Made by a program: the position numbers and the translations under genes
From: Isoetes taiwanensis
Taxonomy: Eukaryota; Streptophyta; Lycopodiopsida; Isoetales; Isoetaceae
Assembly: GCA_021234155.1 (NCBI GenBank)
Contig: JAJEKV010000026.1
Span: 2,232,001 to 2,296,000 of the forward strand
Length of the DNA stretch: 64,000 bases
Reading direction: 5' to 3'
The notes under the pieces: model-generated
The model's input: the letters and a program-made list of their open reading frames with translations, nothing else
Databases searched by the model: none
Told to the model about the DNA's origin: nothing
Shown: positions 10,701 to 20,584 of the stretch, piece by piece
Layout of the letters: each line of letters opens with the position of its first letter
Numbering within the stretch: the first letter of the stretch is position 1

Positions 10701-11976
10701 TGCCCTTGCAGCCAAACATGATTGGGAAATTTTGCAGCTTGACGTACAGACCGCTTTCCTCAATGGGGACCTACATGAAGAGATTTTTATGCGCCAACCT
10801 CCCGGGTTTGAAGATCCTCTTCTTCCTACTCATGCTTGCAAACTTAAGAAAGCTATCTATGGTCTCAAACAAGCCTCTCGGGCCTGGTATCAGAAATTTG
10901 ACTCAGTCCTTCAACATATGCTTTTTCAGTGCTCCCCTACAGATCCCAATGTCTATCTCCGTCATACAGATGACTCTCTTGTCATTTTGCTCTTGTATGT
11001 GGATGATTTGCTTGTTATTGGCTATCCTTTGCTTGCTCTTGAAGACATCCAGAATACTCTTACTTGCCATTTTTCTATGAAACTTATGGGGCCTGCTGCC
11101 TACTTCCTTGGTCTGCACATTTCTCGTAACCGTAGCTCTCGCACCTTATCCTTAGATCAACATCTCTATATACAAGAAATTCTGCAGCGATTTAACATGC
11201 AAGATAGTCGTCCCATTGCCACTCCCATGGAAACTCAACTTCATTTGTTTGAATGTCCTTCCACAGCACCTCCTGCTCCGCATCTTCCATTCCGTTCACT
11301 CATAGGCAGCCTTATGTATCTTATGATTTGCACACGACCTGACATTTGCTTTGCTGTCATAACTTTGTCACAGTTCAATGACAAGTATACTCTTGAACAC
11401 TGGAACTTAGCTAAACGCCTCCTTCGCTATCTCCAGCATACTCCCAATCATGGACTCACGTACTCTTCATGCTCATTTCCTGATCTCACCTTGATGGTCG
11501 ACGCAAGTTTTGGTACGAATCAGCTTGGCAAGTCTACCTCAGGTTGCTGTTATCTTTTCTATGGCAGCTTAATTGGCTGGATTACAAAGAAACAAAGCTC
11601 TGTAGCTCGTTCCTCCGCAGAAGCTGAGTATTTAGCACTATCTCATGGAGCTCGTGATCTTGTGGTTTATGATCGACTTCTTTCCTTTGTCACTGGATCG
11701 TCAGCTCAGCCTCTCTCAGTTTGGGTGGACAATCAGAGTGCCATTAACATGGCCAAATCACCAGCTCATCGTGCTCGTACTAATCATATCCCTGTTCACT
11801 ATCACTATGTGCGACAACAGATCGATGATGGATTTATCAAAGTTCGTTACATTCCCACCTCAGATATGCTTGCTGATGGCTTTACTAAGGCTCTTCCTAG
11901 AGACCAATTTGAACGTCATCGACAATCACTTGGTGTGTCAGCTGTGGGGGGGAGTGTTGAAGCAGTCACACCTTGA
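7747..11976 (+). CDS. Copia gag-pol polyprotein, 1,409 residues
   Basis: The single frame encodes gag, protease, integrase, reverse transcriptase and RNase H in Copia order. Visible motifs are a CCHC zinc knuckle (C247, C250, H255, C260), a protease site DSA at 349-351, the pre-integrase motif LWHRRFAHLN, an integrase triad at D548, D611 and E647 (35 residues between the last two), the RT core DVQTAFLNGD and YVDD at about 1084, and RNase H with SSAEAEYLAL and a C-terminal block ending near FTKALPRDQFERHR. The start is the first ATG after the primer-binding site in this frame. The frame runs 22 nt into the 3' LTR before its stop. The protease has DSA where DSG is usual for Copia; DSA is also a known aspartic-protease variant. 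There are no internal stops, so it is probably functional. Confidence 0.95.
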   Translation: MAAGGNNSSLMNLRPQAFDGKGFDGWKRMMKLYLKAELLWEVTEGSETQPVITKADDPEQQKNLLLWKHKDSRALACLAMCLSKNQLQLVRGELEKGSKALWDFLCSRYGKRSEIEVLQLHTELETLKYQDGQDIRVHLAKLQEKFDQLADAGRDHALSNAQKKLKLYTSLPRSWDGTVELMLTSRKEASWEEIGEDLIELSLMHHQRGERTKPEQAFVTQTRTQHNTGERKPQYARDGTLLRKDQCRNCLGFGHHGKQCPSKPYSPSGTTKKASTSTSPKSDEMAHMVEALELKEETCLLEEACISEVLSFDLLQADPIHAQTSLLEEACLSEPEAPTSPSTTILTVDSACTSTMVNQADILHDCTTMTGGVQLGSTAQIDIVAKGTLQFPLTHGKFAALSDTLLVPNLRKNLLSVAKLADQGMITVFTQTSVLIFSDSIPLPQDPLAQGSRVGNLYEISLVPSPSSEALLVSATSDPLLLWHRRFAHLNIKRLQSLSHENIVTGLDHLPRHSLPLCHACMLGKHVRRTYAVVGHRAAAILDLIHSDLCGKMEICSRTGNKYYISFIDDHSRRVMVYFLKKKSQALDAFLLFKATVETQTGKKIKSLRTDGGGEYLSNLFQDTCASAGIHRQLTTRHTPQQNGVAERKNRTICEAAKSILVQGHLDKTFWEEAVAAVVHTQNLLPTVAVPGSTPHEAWFGSKPDVSHLRVFGSTVYVQVPKALRTKFGDKSLKCRFIGYSPNHKAYKCWDPTSDKVLISSDVHFDEFDIPGQQEDTEFIDWSILVPDPSPPFIDHDAHRLALINQPAPPSLASASSSELPPLDSTTSSPPPPSDPTSDPVSPLADPAPSQSDYLIRSQRSRAPTQKVIENAQLCLAEWVCLATDDNPSTIHAALNCSESAHWKSAALAELASMQHNRVWELVPLPPNRHLVDSKWVFCKKYKSDGTLDRYKARLVARGFTQVHGIDYDETYSPVVHMTSLRTILALAAKHDWEILQLDVQTAFLNGDLHEEIFMRQPPGFEDPLLPTHACKLKKAIYGLKQASRAWYQKFDSVLQHMLFQCSPTDPNVYLRHTDDSLVILLLYVDDLLVIGYPLLALEDIQNTLTCHFSMKLMGPAAYFLGLHISRNRSSRTLSLDQHLYIQEILQRFNMQDSRPIATPMETQLHLFECPSTAPPAPHLPFRSLIGSLMYLMICTRPDICFAVITLSQFNDKYTLEHWNLAKRLLRYLQHTPNHGLTYSSCSFPDLTLMVDASFGTNQLGKSTSGCCYLFYGSLIGWITKKQSSVARSSAEAEYLALSHGARDLVVYDRLLSFVTGSSAQPLSVWVDNQSAINMAKSPAHRARTNHIPVHYHYVRQQIDDGFIKVRYIPTSDMLADGFTKALPRDQFERHRQSLGVSAVGGSVEAVTP
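11944..11954 (+). promoter_or_regulatory. Polypurine tract
   Basis: A purine run with seven consecutive G residues (GTGGGGGGGAG) directly precedes the 3' LTR. It is the plus-strand primer of reverse transcription. It lies inside the 3' end of the polyprotein frame. Confidence 0.85.
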
Positions 11977-12198
11977 CACATGGATTCATCATAGGTTGAC
12001 ACCTGGAGTTAGTAGAGACAAGATTACAGTCATTAGATTTACTTCTTGTTACCGTTCAGTTCGTTAGGTTGATTACATTTGTCAGTCTTCTGTTAGTATC
12101 TGATCATATCAGATCAAGCCATGTATAAGGATCTTCGTTCTCATGAATCAAATGTTCACTTGAATTCCATTTGCTTCTTGCGCTCTTGTTCTTTCACA
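11955..12198 (+). repeat. 3' LTR of the intact Copia element
   Basis: 244 bp, identical by eye to 7409-7652. The polyprotein stop codon (11974-11976) lies inside it. Confidence 0.93.
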
Positions 12199-12423
12199 GA
12201 TCCATGTCTGCATGAAAGTTGTAAAGAAATCTTGAACATGGATGCTGAACTGCTGGATTCATCTGCTTATGATATTGTGTTGATGCAGAATTATTGGTCC
12301 ATAATTACGTTGCATCCAGAACTAGTAGATGGAAGTTCAGGGACACTGGCCATAGAGTCTTATGCTGTAGATATTCCAGAGGGAAACACAAAGGAAGATA
12401 CATGTTTTTTGTGGAAATGTTGA
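12199..12423 (+). pseudogene. HECT E3 ligase fragment, part downstream of the Copia insertion
   Basis: Starting with the right copy of GATCC, the plus strand encodes DPCLHESCKEILNMDAELLD, which continues the N-lobe sequence at 7408 in the same frame; HECT ligases of the UPL5 type have a similar SCKQILEMD stretch here. After about residue 22 the frame stays open to 12423 but no longer resembles HECT sequence (SSAYDIVLMQNYWS onward). It may run into an intron or be diverged. The catalytic C-lobe with its cysteine is not visible in the next kilobase. Confidence 0.7.
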
Positions 12424-12897
12424 TCAAGTGCAACCTCGAGTCCTTGGCAGGCGCAGAATTACAAGGTTCCTAATATCCAATCCATCATCCAGAAAGCTCG
12501 TGCATATGAAGAGGCCTATCGGAAGTCTCGCCCGGATGATTCCGGTGCTAAATAAGCACCGTTTCTGCGACATATACAAATCCCCTGTTTTTACAGGTAT
12601 CGATTCTTCATGGTCAATTTTTTCTTCACAAAAGGTGTTATACACAATAGCTAATACCTAATCTGTTAACAGAGACATTGCAATTTTTTCTAGCTATTTT
12701 GTTAACCTATTTTGTTAACATAGACATTTTGATGCACGCACATCTATTAGCAAATCTCACTCGCATCATTTTTTATTTTTTTATGGATATGTTGTTTTTC
12801 TTGTTTGTCATCTGTGATCTAGCGCATAAAGGTTTGATATGTTATAAATACTTACACATGAAGAATTTATTTAATTAATAATCAAAGAGATCGTGGA
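12424..12897. other. Short coding-like block of unknown identity, then AT-rich DNA
   Basis: 12424-12555 reads, in the plus frame ending at TAA 12553, as SSATSSPWQAQNYKVPNIQS followed by IIQKARAYEEAYRKSRPDD. The composition looks like real protein rather than chance, but there is no ATG of its own and I do not recognise it. It could be a last exon of the interrupted gene or an unrelated relic. The rest of the interval is AT-rich with nothing seen. Confidence 0.25.
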
Positions 12898-13700
12898 ATT
12901 AATAGGCTGACAAACAAAGCAACTATGTTGACAAACAAAGCAACTATGTTGACACTATGGGAAATTTTAAAAAATGCCCCCTTTCTTTGTGTTAATTGTG
13001 GAAATATTTTACTAATTGCGTTTTGTTGTCAAGATGCCAATAATTACGGAATAATTTTGTTACTAACTAAAGTTAATGTTGCTGTGTAGCTATCTTCTAT
13101 CTATACCGCTACTTCCTTTGTGTATATTGACATATGCTCATATTATCTTTTCAACTTTGGCCGTATAACTAAGCCTTCTCAAGTGACATGAATGGACTTG
13201 GCATCCTATGGTCAAGTTCTTTTCAAGATATAATATATCTGTTACTTTGGCAGTAGCGTTGTTATCGTAAGGATGACATGACCGTCATGTCCAGTGTATT
13301 CTTCGTTTTCTGAGCTCCACGGTCATCTAATGGTAGCAAAATAAAAGGAAAACTCATCACCTTGCTACATCTAATGGTAGCAAAATAAAAGGAAAAGTCG
13401 CCAGCTTGCTAGTTATAAGAAATATATATGCACATATCCAAGCTCCAACTTTGGCGGCAACTGTTTGCATTGAGATTATGGCTTGCCCATTCTCCATATG
13501 GTGTGAACAAATGAATGGCAACTGTTTGCAATGAGATTATGGCTTGCCCATTCTCCATATGGTGTGAACAAATGAATGTCGGTTAAGAAATTACATTTAA
13601 AAAACAAATTGTTTGGTTTGATAATGGGTCAAACCTAGTGCAATCTTATTTAAAAAGCAAATTGTTTACACTCTGGTTTGGTAATGGGTCAAGCCTAGAC
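12898..13700. repeat. Cluster of local tandem duplications
   Basis: Four separate short duplications occur in 800 bp: a 22-bp unit with ACAAACAAAGCAACTATGTT at 12907-12950; a unit with CATCTAATGGTAGCAAAATA at about 13325-13410; a unit of about 62 bp with GGCAACTGTTTGCA and GCTTGCCCATTCTCCATATG at about 13450-13578; and a diverged unit with AATGGGTCAA at about 13600-13700. No gene is visible in this stretch. Confidence 0.7.
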
Positions 13701-13969
13701 ACTTTTACGCTATTACCCTAACAGAAAATGTAAAGATTGGTTTTTTCAACTACGTCTTTTTTTGCTACAGTTTGAATTGAGAAACTTCACCTTAAAATGC
13801 TCTCCATAGTAGTGGGTTTAGAACTGATACCAAGTTGGTAAAGAGAAATGTTCGCGACGGCCTTGGCCGCCGCGATAAATTTCTTGTAGTATAAGAATAC
13901 GTATTTTGCTGATGGTGGAGGGCAGGGTTTGGTTTTGTGGGTCGAAATGGGACGAACAACAATGGAATC

Positions 13970-14577
13970 ATGGAGACGAAGGTGGAACCGGAGTTCCAGA
14001 TGTCCAATTTCAAGCAGCACATTGGCGGCTATGCGAGGAGGCTGGCATGCCATGCATTCATAGGAGCTCCCGTTGCAGGTAAAGTAGAGTGCAGGTCCGT
14101 ATCCTCTTATATCCTCTGTGTTTTTGAAGTCTTCCTGGGAGTTTTGTGGAGAGAATTTAGACTGTATATTAAGCTCGAACCTGTCCTGTTTGTTGGAGCT
14201 GTCATAGAATTTGCTGCACACAGTTTCCATAATTGATCGTTTTTTAGCTCTTTTCAGATGTTTTGTACATCTGAAACAGAGTTGTTTTGTCACTGAGGTC
14301 CACCTTCAGTTTTAATTCTCATAATTTTCTGTCCACAAAAGCCGATTCATGTAGGTTTCCATATACTGCTTATGTGTCTATGTAAACCATTCCTCCATTT
14401 TAAAAGCAATTTTTTCATTCCTTCTATTACTGTGCTCTGCAGGATTAACTTGCCCAGTTGAAGTGTCTATTCATTACTATGTTTTCTCTGCAGGATTAAC
14501 TTGCCTAGTTAAAGTGTCTATTCATTGCTATGTTTTCTGTTTCAGGTGAACTGGGGCTAGCTATTCGGAGGAGCTGA
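13970..14577 (+). CDS. Possible small two-exon gene, hypothetical 46-residue protein
   Basis: Exon 1 (13970-14078) starts METKVEPEFQMSNFKQHIGG and ends at GCAG|GTAAAG. Exon 2 (14546-14577) follows TTTCAG and adds ELGLAIRRS before a TGA. The splice keeps frame (phase 1) across a 467-bp intron. Codon choice and the Arg/Lys-rich middle (YARRLACHAF) look plausible for a small organelle-targeted or membrane-associated protein, but I recognise no family and there is no independent support. It may equally be a fragment of a longer gene or chance. Confidence 0.3.
14435..14538. repeat. Tandem duplication of about 52 bp
   Basis: CTCTGCAGGATTAACTTGCC followed by AGTGTCTATTCATT and CTATGTTTTC occurs twice in a row with a few substitutions. 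It lies just before the proposed 3' splice site of the small two-exon gene. Confidence 0.7.
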
Positions 14578-15043
14578 GCTCATTGAGTGGAAATGAAGTT
14601 TTTTACTAGCTCATTTGTTGCATAGCTTCAACGGCAGATGTCTCAGTTCATGCTTATGTTGCGCACAAGCTTATATACATACGCTTTACGCATGTATGCT
14701 TTAGCAGACTAGCTATAATCCAGATCTGTAGATTCTTGTAGATTTAATATACATTGGCACTTTCCTTTTCAAGATTAGTATGTCAAATTAACTAGAGTTT
14801 GCATTTGTAGGTTTGAAGTATGCACATTAGTGCAACATACCAACATTCATTTAACAAGCCATAACAACAACTTACATTAGAGCAATATAATAACATTCAA
14901 ACCCAACACACTATAACATATAATGCGCATGCGCATTCGTATTAGAGCAGTAGAACACCATAATAAGCCATAACAATTCAATATTTGTGCAACATCAATA
15001 CATGTAGTGAAGGCCTATCATGCTCTTCGTTCCTATTGCTGGC
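14578..15043. other. AT-rich non-coding interval
   Basis: No open frame of interest. Contains several short ACATTAGAGCAA-like repeats around 14870-15000. Nothing else seen. Confidence 0.4.
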
Positions 15044-15046
15044 TTA

Positions 15047-15395
15047 GGGACGCTTCACATGTAATACTAAAAGTATTCACATGTTCATGTTTTCTGCCGG
15101 ATGGCTCAACGTCCAAACCGTTGGACGTCAAACTGCTCCAGCAGTTCCTGATCGACCGGCTGCTTCAGCGTTTGGACGTCTTGACCTCCGTTTCCAGTCA
15201 TTTTCGGTCTTCACCTGCAACAATAGGTAAAATCTTGAAGCAATCTTGAAGTTCGGTGGTGCAAAAACAGTGATGGAGTAGCGAAAACCGGTGATGGTAT
15301 AGCAATCTTGAAGTCCAGCATGTGAACGCCTCAAAATTCTTGCCGGAGACGTTCACATTGGGGAGGAGCCGGAGACGTTACATGTGAGGCGTCCC
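15047..15395. mobile_element. Tourist-like (PIF/Harbinger) MITE, 349 bp, TTA target duplication
   Basis: The 18-bp ends GGGACGCTTCACATGTAA and the reverse complement of 15378-15395 differ at one base. TTA flanks both sides (15044-15046 and 15396-15398), the 3-bp duplication typical of PIF/Harbinger. The interior contains a second inverted pair around the word TTGGACGTC (about 15120 and 15175) and no coding sequence. Confidence 0.75.
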
Positions 15396-15683
15396 TTATT
15401 CGTTGTATTTAAGGTCATTATTGACACGTCATTAACTTATGTCTAGTTACTAGTTTCTAAGAAAGTCGTCAGCGGCCCTAAGTACATGAATAAAATTAGG
15501 ACCCAATGATGCGTAGGACCGATCGACTAGAAAAATTCGCATTTGGCTGGTCAGCAACGGAAGACCCGGTCAGGGACAGGGCATGCAGGTCATGCAGGTC
15601 ATGCGTGGTCCGGTCAAAGTCCACCAAACAGCACTCAGAGAGGACTGGTCGCTCTGGGCAATGCTGTGTCAGTGGCAGTGATG

Positions 15684-15712
15684 TGCATGCATGCAGGGCT
15701 GCGGGTTATAAA
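15684..15712 (+). promoter_or_regulatory. RY motif plus TATA box of the protease inhibitor gene
   Basis: TGCATGCATGCA (15684-15695) contains CATGCATG, the RY element bound by B3 factors such as ABI3/FUS3 in seeds. TATAAA follows at 15707-15712, 48 bp before the ATG at 15760, so a start site near 15738 is expected. Further GCATGCAGG and TCATGC words occur at 15580-15607. RY-driven expression is inference from the motif. Confidence 0.55.
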
Positions 15713-15759
15713 GCCCTCCAAATCAAAGCGGAGTCTGAACGGGAGAATCTCGCATTCAA

Positions 15760-16051
15760 ATGGCTGAAGCATCTGCGGGTAAGTTGGACAAAATTTTGGA
15801 TCAGAAAAAAATTGGTTATGCACTAACAACATGTCTGCCATGAACTACCAGTAAAACAGAAGCGGGAGTGGCCTGAATTAGTTGGTTTGGATGGCCATGT
15901 TGCCAAGTCTCGTATTGAAGCTGAATGCCCTAACCTCCATGTGTATGTCTTACCCCTTGATGCTCCAGCCACTACTGATTATCAGGAAAATCGTGTGCGG
16001 ATCAGAGTGGATAAAAATAACACCGTTGTGGACGTTCCTAGAATTGGATAA
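15760..16051 (+). CDS. Potato inhibitor I family serine protease inhibitor, two exons, 72 residues
   Basis: Exon 1 (15760-15778) encodes MAEASA; a 73-bp GT-AG intron (15779-15851) follows; exon 2 (15852-16051) completes a 72-residue protein ending in VPRIG and TAA. Family hallmarks are REWPELVG near the N-terminus, AKSRIEAECPN, VLPLD and NRVRIRVD before the C-terminal VVDVPRIG. The family forms rigid canonical inhibitors of subtilisin- and chymotrypsin-type proteases. By alignment with barley CI-2 the reactive bond would be Thr48-Asp49 (PATT|DYQ), which sets specificity. There is no signal peptide, so it is probably cytosolic or vacuolar. A TATA box and RY motif lie at the expected distance. 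The splice is in frame and there are no defects, so this is probably a working gene. Confidence 0.85.
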
Positions 16052-19000
16052 GATGGTATGGTAATGAATTATAAGGCGGATAAAATCTACTAAGATAGTG
16101 TATTCTGCAGATGTTTGAAAATAAAATATGTTTGCGTGTTTAAAGTTCGTAATCCATCGTGATTGAAAGCAAATTTTCTTGGCAAAGAAAGATCATAAAA
16201 TGGATAGATAGATAGATAGAGGAAAGCCTCTAGTATATTTTTGCTTTGCATGTTACATTGGTTCTTGAAAAATGCCTGCCAAATTCTTTTTGCAAAACAA
16301 AATGGAAGTAAGGCATGCTCAACTACCTGAAGCTTTAAAGAAGCATGTCTTCCAAATGCCTTCGCCTAGTATGGTAAGACCCCAAGGCCAGTTATTGAAA
16401 GGTGATTAAAGTTAATTCAAGAATATAGCAATTTGAGCATGGTATTTGAATTCGTAAAGATCACCAAGGATGAACAAAGATATGCCAAACATTAGGAAAC
16501 ATTTGTATATCAACCCTTTTAATTTGGAAATTTCCGGTTTAGTGGAAAAGTTTTTCGGTTTTTTTCTTAAGGGAATTTCCTAAGATTGTTGTTGTTTTGG
16601 TGGCCGGAAAATTTTAGCGTTCTTCCAGAAATCGAGAACGATTTTTTGCTTAGGTCTTTGGTCAGTAGTTTTTGGATTGATCTATCATCTCGGCATCTCG
16701 GCATGCATGCCACGAATATTGTAAGGCCGCAAGAGTGGATCTCCCGTCGATTCGTGAGCCTTGCCCTGTATTGCAAATTTTGAGCTTTTCGGTTCCATTG
16801 GCTTCCATAACCATGACATTTTGAGGTGATTGTATTCTTTCTTGGATTGTTTAGTGCGAATTAACTGGCCTATGTTTGCAATCATCACAAATCAGAGTTT
16901 GATTACAGTGGGTTTAATTTTTTCAGGTCGATTTTTCTATATCTATACTTCAAGATGGGTGCCATTTATTCTTGCAGTTGCATGAGCTGGGATTTTGCAC
17001 CCGTTCAGCAGAATGAGAGGAGGTTTAGAGCATTTCTCAACAAGTTTTATACTGCATCGATCCTGCATCGCCTCTATCTAATTGTAGACAAACCAGGCAT
17101 TGTCTTTACGGCATCAAGAACTGTCTCCTGCTAATTTATTTGGTGGAGTAAGTATTGGATTTGGTCTTTCTGTGCTTATTTCGTATTCTTGCATAAATCT
17201 TGGAATCTTATGTTAGTTGGCCGTTTGTTCATATAATTTAACTCAATATTAGCTCAATCTAATTAGAGACAAAAGGTGTGTTTATGCTGAGGCTTTACAC
17301 AGTGAGGCAATTAGGTTCAAGATATTCCATGTAAGGCATGTTCTGAGCTCTCCCATGATAGGCATCAGCATGCACTGTATCTTTTATTTTTAATTCTTCT
17401 AGCAGATGGGAATGACTGTCATCTGCCTTGCTGGACTTGCTAAACTACTTGCTACCTTAGGTATACAAGAGCAAACCAGATGTTGCTTTTCTCTGGCGCA
17501 GGAGAGGTTTGTCATTTGCCACCATTTGTATGTCAAGGCAATTTTTGTATGCATTCCTTGAAGGCTCTGTGAGAAGTTACTTTGTCTTTTTGTATCTTTA
17601 GAATATTATCTCTACCAATGGTTCTTCCTTTCAAGAAGGATCTGTTGTTGAACAGATTTGTGTTTAATTTTTTTTGCACCATCAAAGGCCAGTTTTAGCT
17701 TACCCCTATATTGCCTACCCCTTTAATCTAGCGCCAGCTTGAAGTTTACTAGAAAAGTGCAGGCAGGGCCTGATCTAATCCTAATGTACGCTTTGTCTTG
17801 GTTTAGTTTTAGGATGAGTTTTTCTCTCCTCTTCTGATCACAGTTTTATGCTCTCTTTTCAATGCATCTTTTTTTTTTAGCTCCTGCATCTTTTTTTCTT
17901 CGTAATGTTAAATACATGTTGTATTGCATACTTTATCCGTAGTTCAGGAAATTTATTTCTTACATCTGATACTGCTATAGATATTGTTATGTAAAATAGC
18001 ATTACTCAAGCATATAGCCATCCATACTTTGTCCATAGATGTGGCATTTATTTCTTATGTCTGCTTTATGTATTTTAATGTAAAATAACATAGTTTCAAG
18101 TATATATTCATCCAGACAATTCTTACAAAGTGTGTAGCACCCAAATTATGTGGAACATGTTTTAAGTTTCTGTGTGTTTTGTGTTTTATGTTGGAAGCTG
18201 CATTCTTAGGATTTAGCTTGCTTAGCTACATCTCATTTGCTATTGGTTCTAATTTTGTGATTTCATGTTAATTCATTGCAAATTTGAGTGTATAACATCC
18301 TGATTTGTCTTCATTTTAATAGGTTACTTTGGTCCTAAAGTTCTAAATCATGATTTCTACATGAGGTTGGACCATAGTTGAGCAACCAGTGGCCATATTT
18401 ATTGGTGCATGTTATTTGTAATTCACTGGCAAAGATAACAGTATGCAAACATTAGTCTTTAGATTAACAATTATGTTGACAAAATGCTTTAAAAGTTCCT
18501 CTCTAGGTGCTTTTTTATTTGGCTTCCAGTATAATGTAGCGAATTTTTTCTTTGCTTAGAAGTAATTACCATTCGCAGAGATTTGTATCACATACATCTG
18601 GAGGAGCAAAAATTAAGGTAATGATGATCATTTAGCTACGGATGATTCCATCTTTTTCCTGAATGCTGGAGAGCCTAATGCAAACAACTGGTATGTTACA
18701 TGCAAATCCATGTTGATGTCAGCTTCCCTTTCTATGATCTTGCAACTTGCAATATATACAGACTTGGAATTTATATCAGTGGCCAACTGTAGATGCAGTT
18801 AGAAATGGCATTTTCAATCTGATTTAGGTAGGTGGATGCGCATATCGATAATGATTATTTGAAGTTTTATCCTCTAGATTTTGGATAGTGTTCTATCTGA
18901 TAATCTGATACGAAGTTTCTTAAAATATGCTTTGTTCTTATTTTGGATACAAGCTACTGCACGAAGCCAATTTGCATAACACACAAGTTTTATGAGCAAG

Positions 19001-19662
19001 CTTTGCTTCTTCGACTTATATAAAGAGGATACCAGACTCATTTATGCAGGTTAGCTACATTTTGAGTTGTAGTAAATATCATGCATTTTTACTTTATGTC
19101 TTAAAGTTGTGGATATACATCATGAGATGTTTCTATTCTTCTCAAGGCTTACCAATGCCACTTAGCAACATTTTGGTCTTGAGTAAATTGGTCCTGAGGA
19201 AATTGTCCATTGATAATGAAGGAGATTCGTAGCTAACATTTAGGTTTAAATCTTTGAAAGAATCTTAATTATAGAGATCCAGGATTGCTTTCATTAAAGT
19301 GATGTGTATCAGGGTTTTAAGATGAACATGGATTTGTTTTAGCAGTTGCCACTTCACCATGGCAAACACATTCATCAAGGCAGACCCTTGATGTCATTTG
19401 TAGTTTATGTGGAGCTGCTCTAAATTGCAAAAGCCAGATATGTGTTTCTTAAGCTTAGGGTGCAAGTATTGCATCTTTTGAAGCTGCTTGACCTTTTGCT
19501 ATCTTCTGGTTGCTCAAATGCCGAGGACAATTTGAACTTCACATAGAGAAAAATATGTAGCTTCACTGCCTCTTCTTATTTTGAGCCACGTGAATTTATC
19601 TATTACCCTGTATCTTCTGTTCCTCAGTCTAAAGCAGTAACTACTTTATACTAGGGTAGGTC
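16052..19662. other. AT-rich non-coding DNA with a (GATA)n tract
   Basis: A short GATA repeat lies at 16203-16220. No ORF or splice pattern supports a gene. A 59-codon frame starting near 16955 (MGAIYSCSCMSW) has no recognisable content. The T-rich pyrimidine runs and TGCAG words resemble intron sequence, so an undetected gene with very short exons cannot be excluded. Confidence 0.4.
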
Positions 19663-19905
19663 AACCTAGCAGGCTCTTCTAGGTTCTCTTCTTTTTCATG
19701 ATTGATTAGCAGTTTCAGCTTCTATTTCCATGCTTGACATTGTTAATAATAACCTAGCAGGCATTTTCAGGTCCTCTTCCTTTTTCATGATTGATTTGGA
19801 GTTTGGGCTTCTATTACCATGTTTGAGAACCTAGCAGGCATTTCCAGGTCCTTCTTTTTCATGATTGATTAGTAGTTTGAGCTTCTATTGCTATGTTTGA
19901 CATCG
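19663..19905. repeat. Three imperfect tandem copies of a 75-85-bp unit
   Basis: Each copy starts with AACCTAGCAGGC, continues with a CTTTTTCATGATTGATT segment and ends with GCTTCTATT and a CATGTTTGA-like segment. Three copies run head to tail. Confidence 0.75.
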
Positions 19906-20139
19906 TCAATAAATTCAATTTACTTTCTGCTATTTGTTGGAAATATAAGCTTTATTGGATGTGATGTTTCCAATGCATGCAACCTTTTGGTGCAGTCAAT
20001 GTTGGATGGTTACAAATGTTTGCATCTAGAAAAGGCCTACATATTGTAGACAATACTTAATGTCATAGTGCTCTTTTGAAGCTGCAGAGGTAAGATGTTA
20101 TATGTTTTGTCAATATTTTCACTTCAAATAGTTTAAAAC
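19906..20139. other. Non-coding spacer
   Basis: AT-rich; nothing recognised. Confidence 0.35.
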
Positions 20140-20584
20140 ATGCTGGTGAGTTCATAATTCTTTATAATATAGACTAGAAAGATATCTTTGAGCAGACATA
20201 GAAGTTTGAGTGCAGAGAAGCAAGGTATGATGATTTCCATTTGATCTATTATATAGTATTAAGAAATTTCATTGGTTTTTTATTTGAACATGCTGATTCA
20301 TTCTTCCCACGTCATATTGAGGTTTATATTACATTGGCTGCTATAGATTCTTTGACTCAGCATGGGCAAAATGCCCATATGCTGGTGAGTTCATAGTTCT
20401 TTATAATATAGACTAGAAAGATATCTTTGAGCAGACATAGAAGTTTGAGTGTATGATGATTTCCTTAAGAAATTTCATTGGTTTTTTATTTGAACATGCT
20501 GATTCATTCTTCCCACGTCATATTGAGATTTATATTGCATTGGCTGCTATAGATTCTTTGACTCAGCATGGGCAAAATGCCCAT
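20140..20584. repeat. Direct tandem duplication of about 200-240 bp
   Basis: Copy 1 (20140-20378) and copy 2 (20379-20584) both start ATGCTGGTGAGTTCATA, share TAGACTAGAAAGATATCTTT and AATTTCATTGGTTTTTTATT, and end with CATGGGCAAAATGCCCAT. Copy 2 lacks about 35 bp in the middle. The other differences are few, so the duplication is fairly young. Confidence 0.85.

Larger units (their letters stand above)
7409..12198 (+). mobile_element. Intact Ty1/copia LTR retrotransposon inserted in a HECT exon
   Basis: The 4,790-bp element has two 244-bp LTRs (7409-7652 and 11955-12198), both starting TGTTGAAGCAG and ending TTCTTTCACA. By eye they are identical along their whole length, so insertion was recent. 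It has a primer-binding site, a single uninterrupted gag-pol frame, a G-rich polypurine tract and a perfect 5-bp target duplication. Nothing needed for autonomous movement is visibly missing. It splits a HECT ligase exon that already carried a frameshift. Confidence 0.95.

Noticed and set aside
13787-14293. 168-codon minus-strand frame
   Set aside because: It is antisense to the possible small gene and intron and has no domain.
16930-16950. TATCTATACTTC as the 5' end of the Helitron-like element
   Set aside because: Short TC-starting words are common in AT-rich DNA and there is no second copy to compare.
16955-17134. 59-codon frame starting MGAIYSCSC
   Set aside because: No family resemblance, no promoter or splice context.
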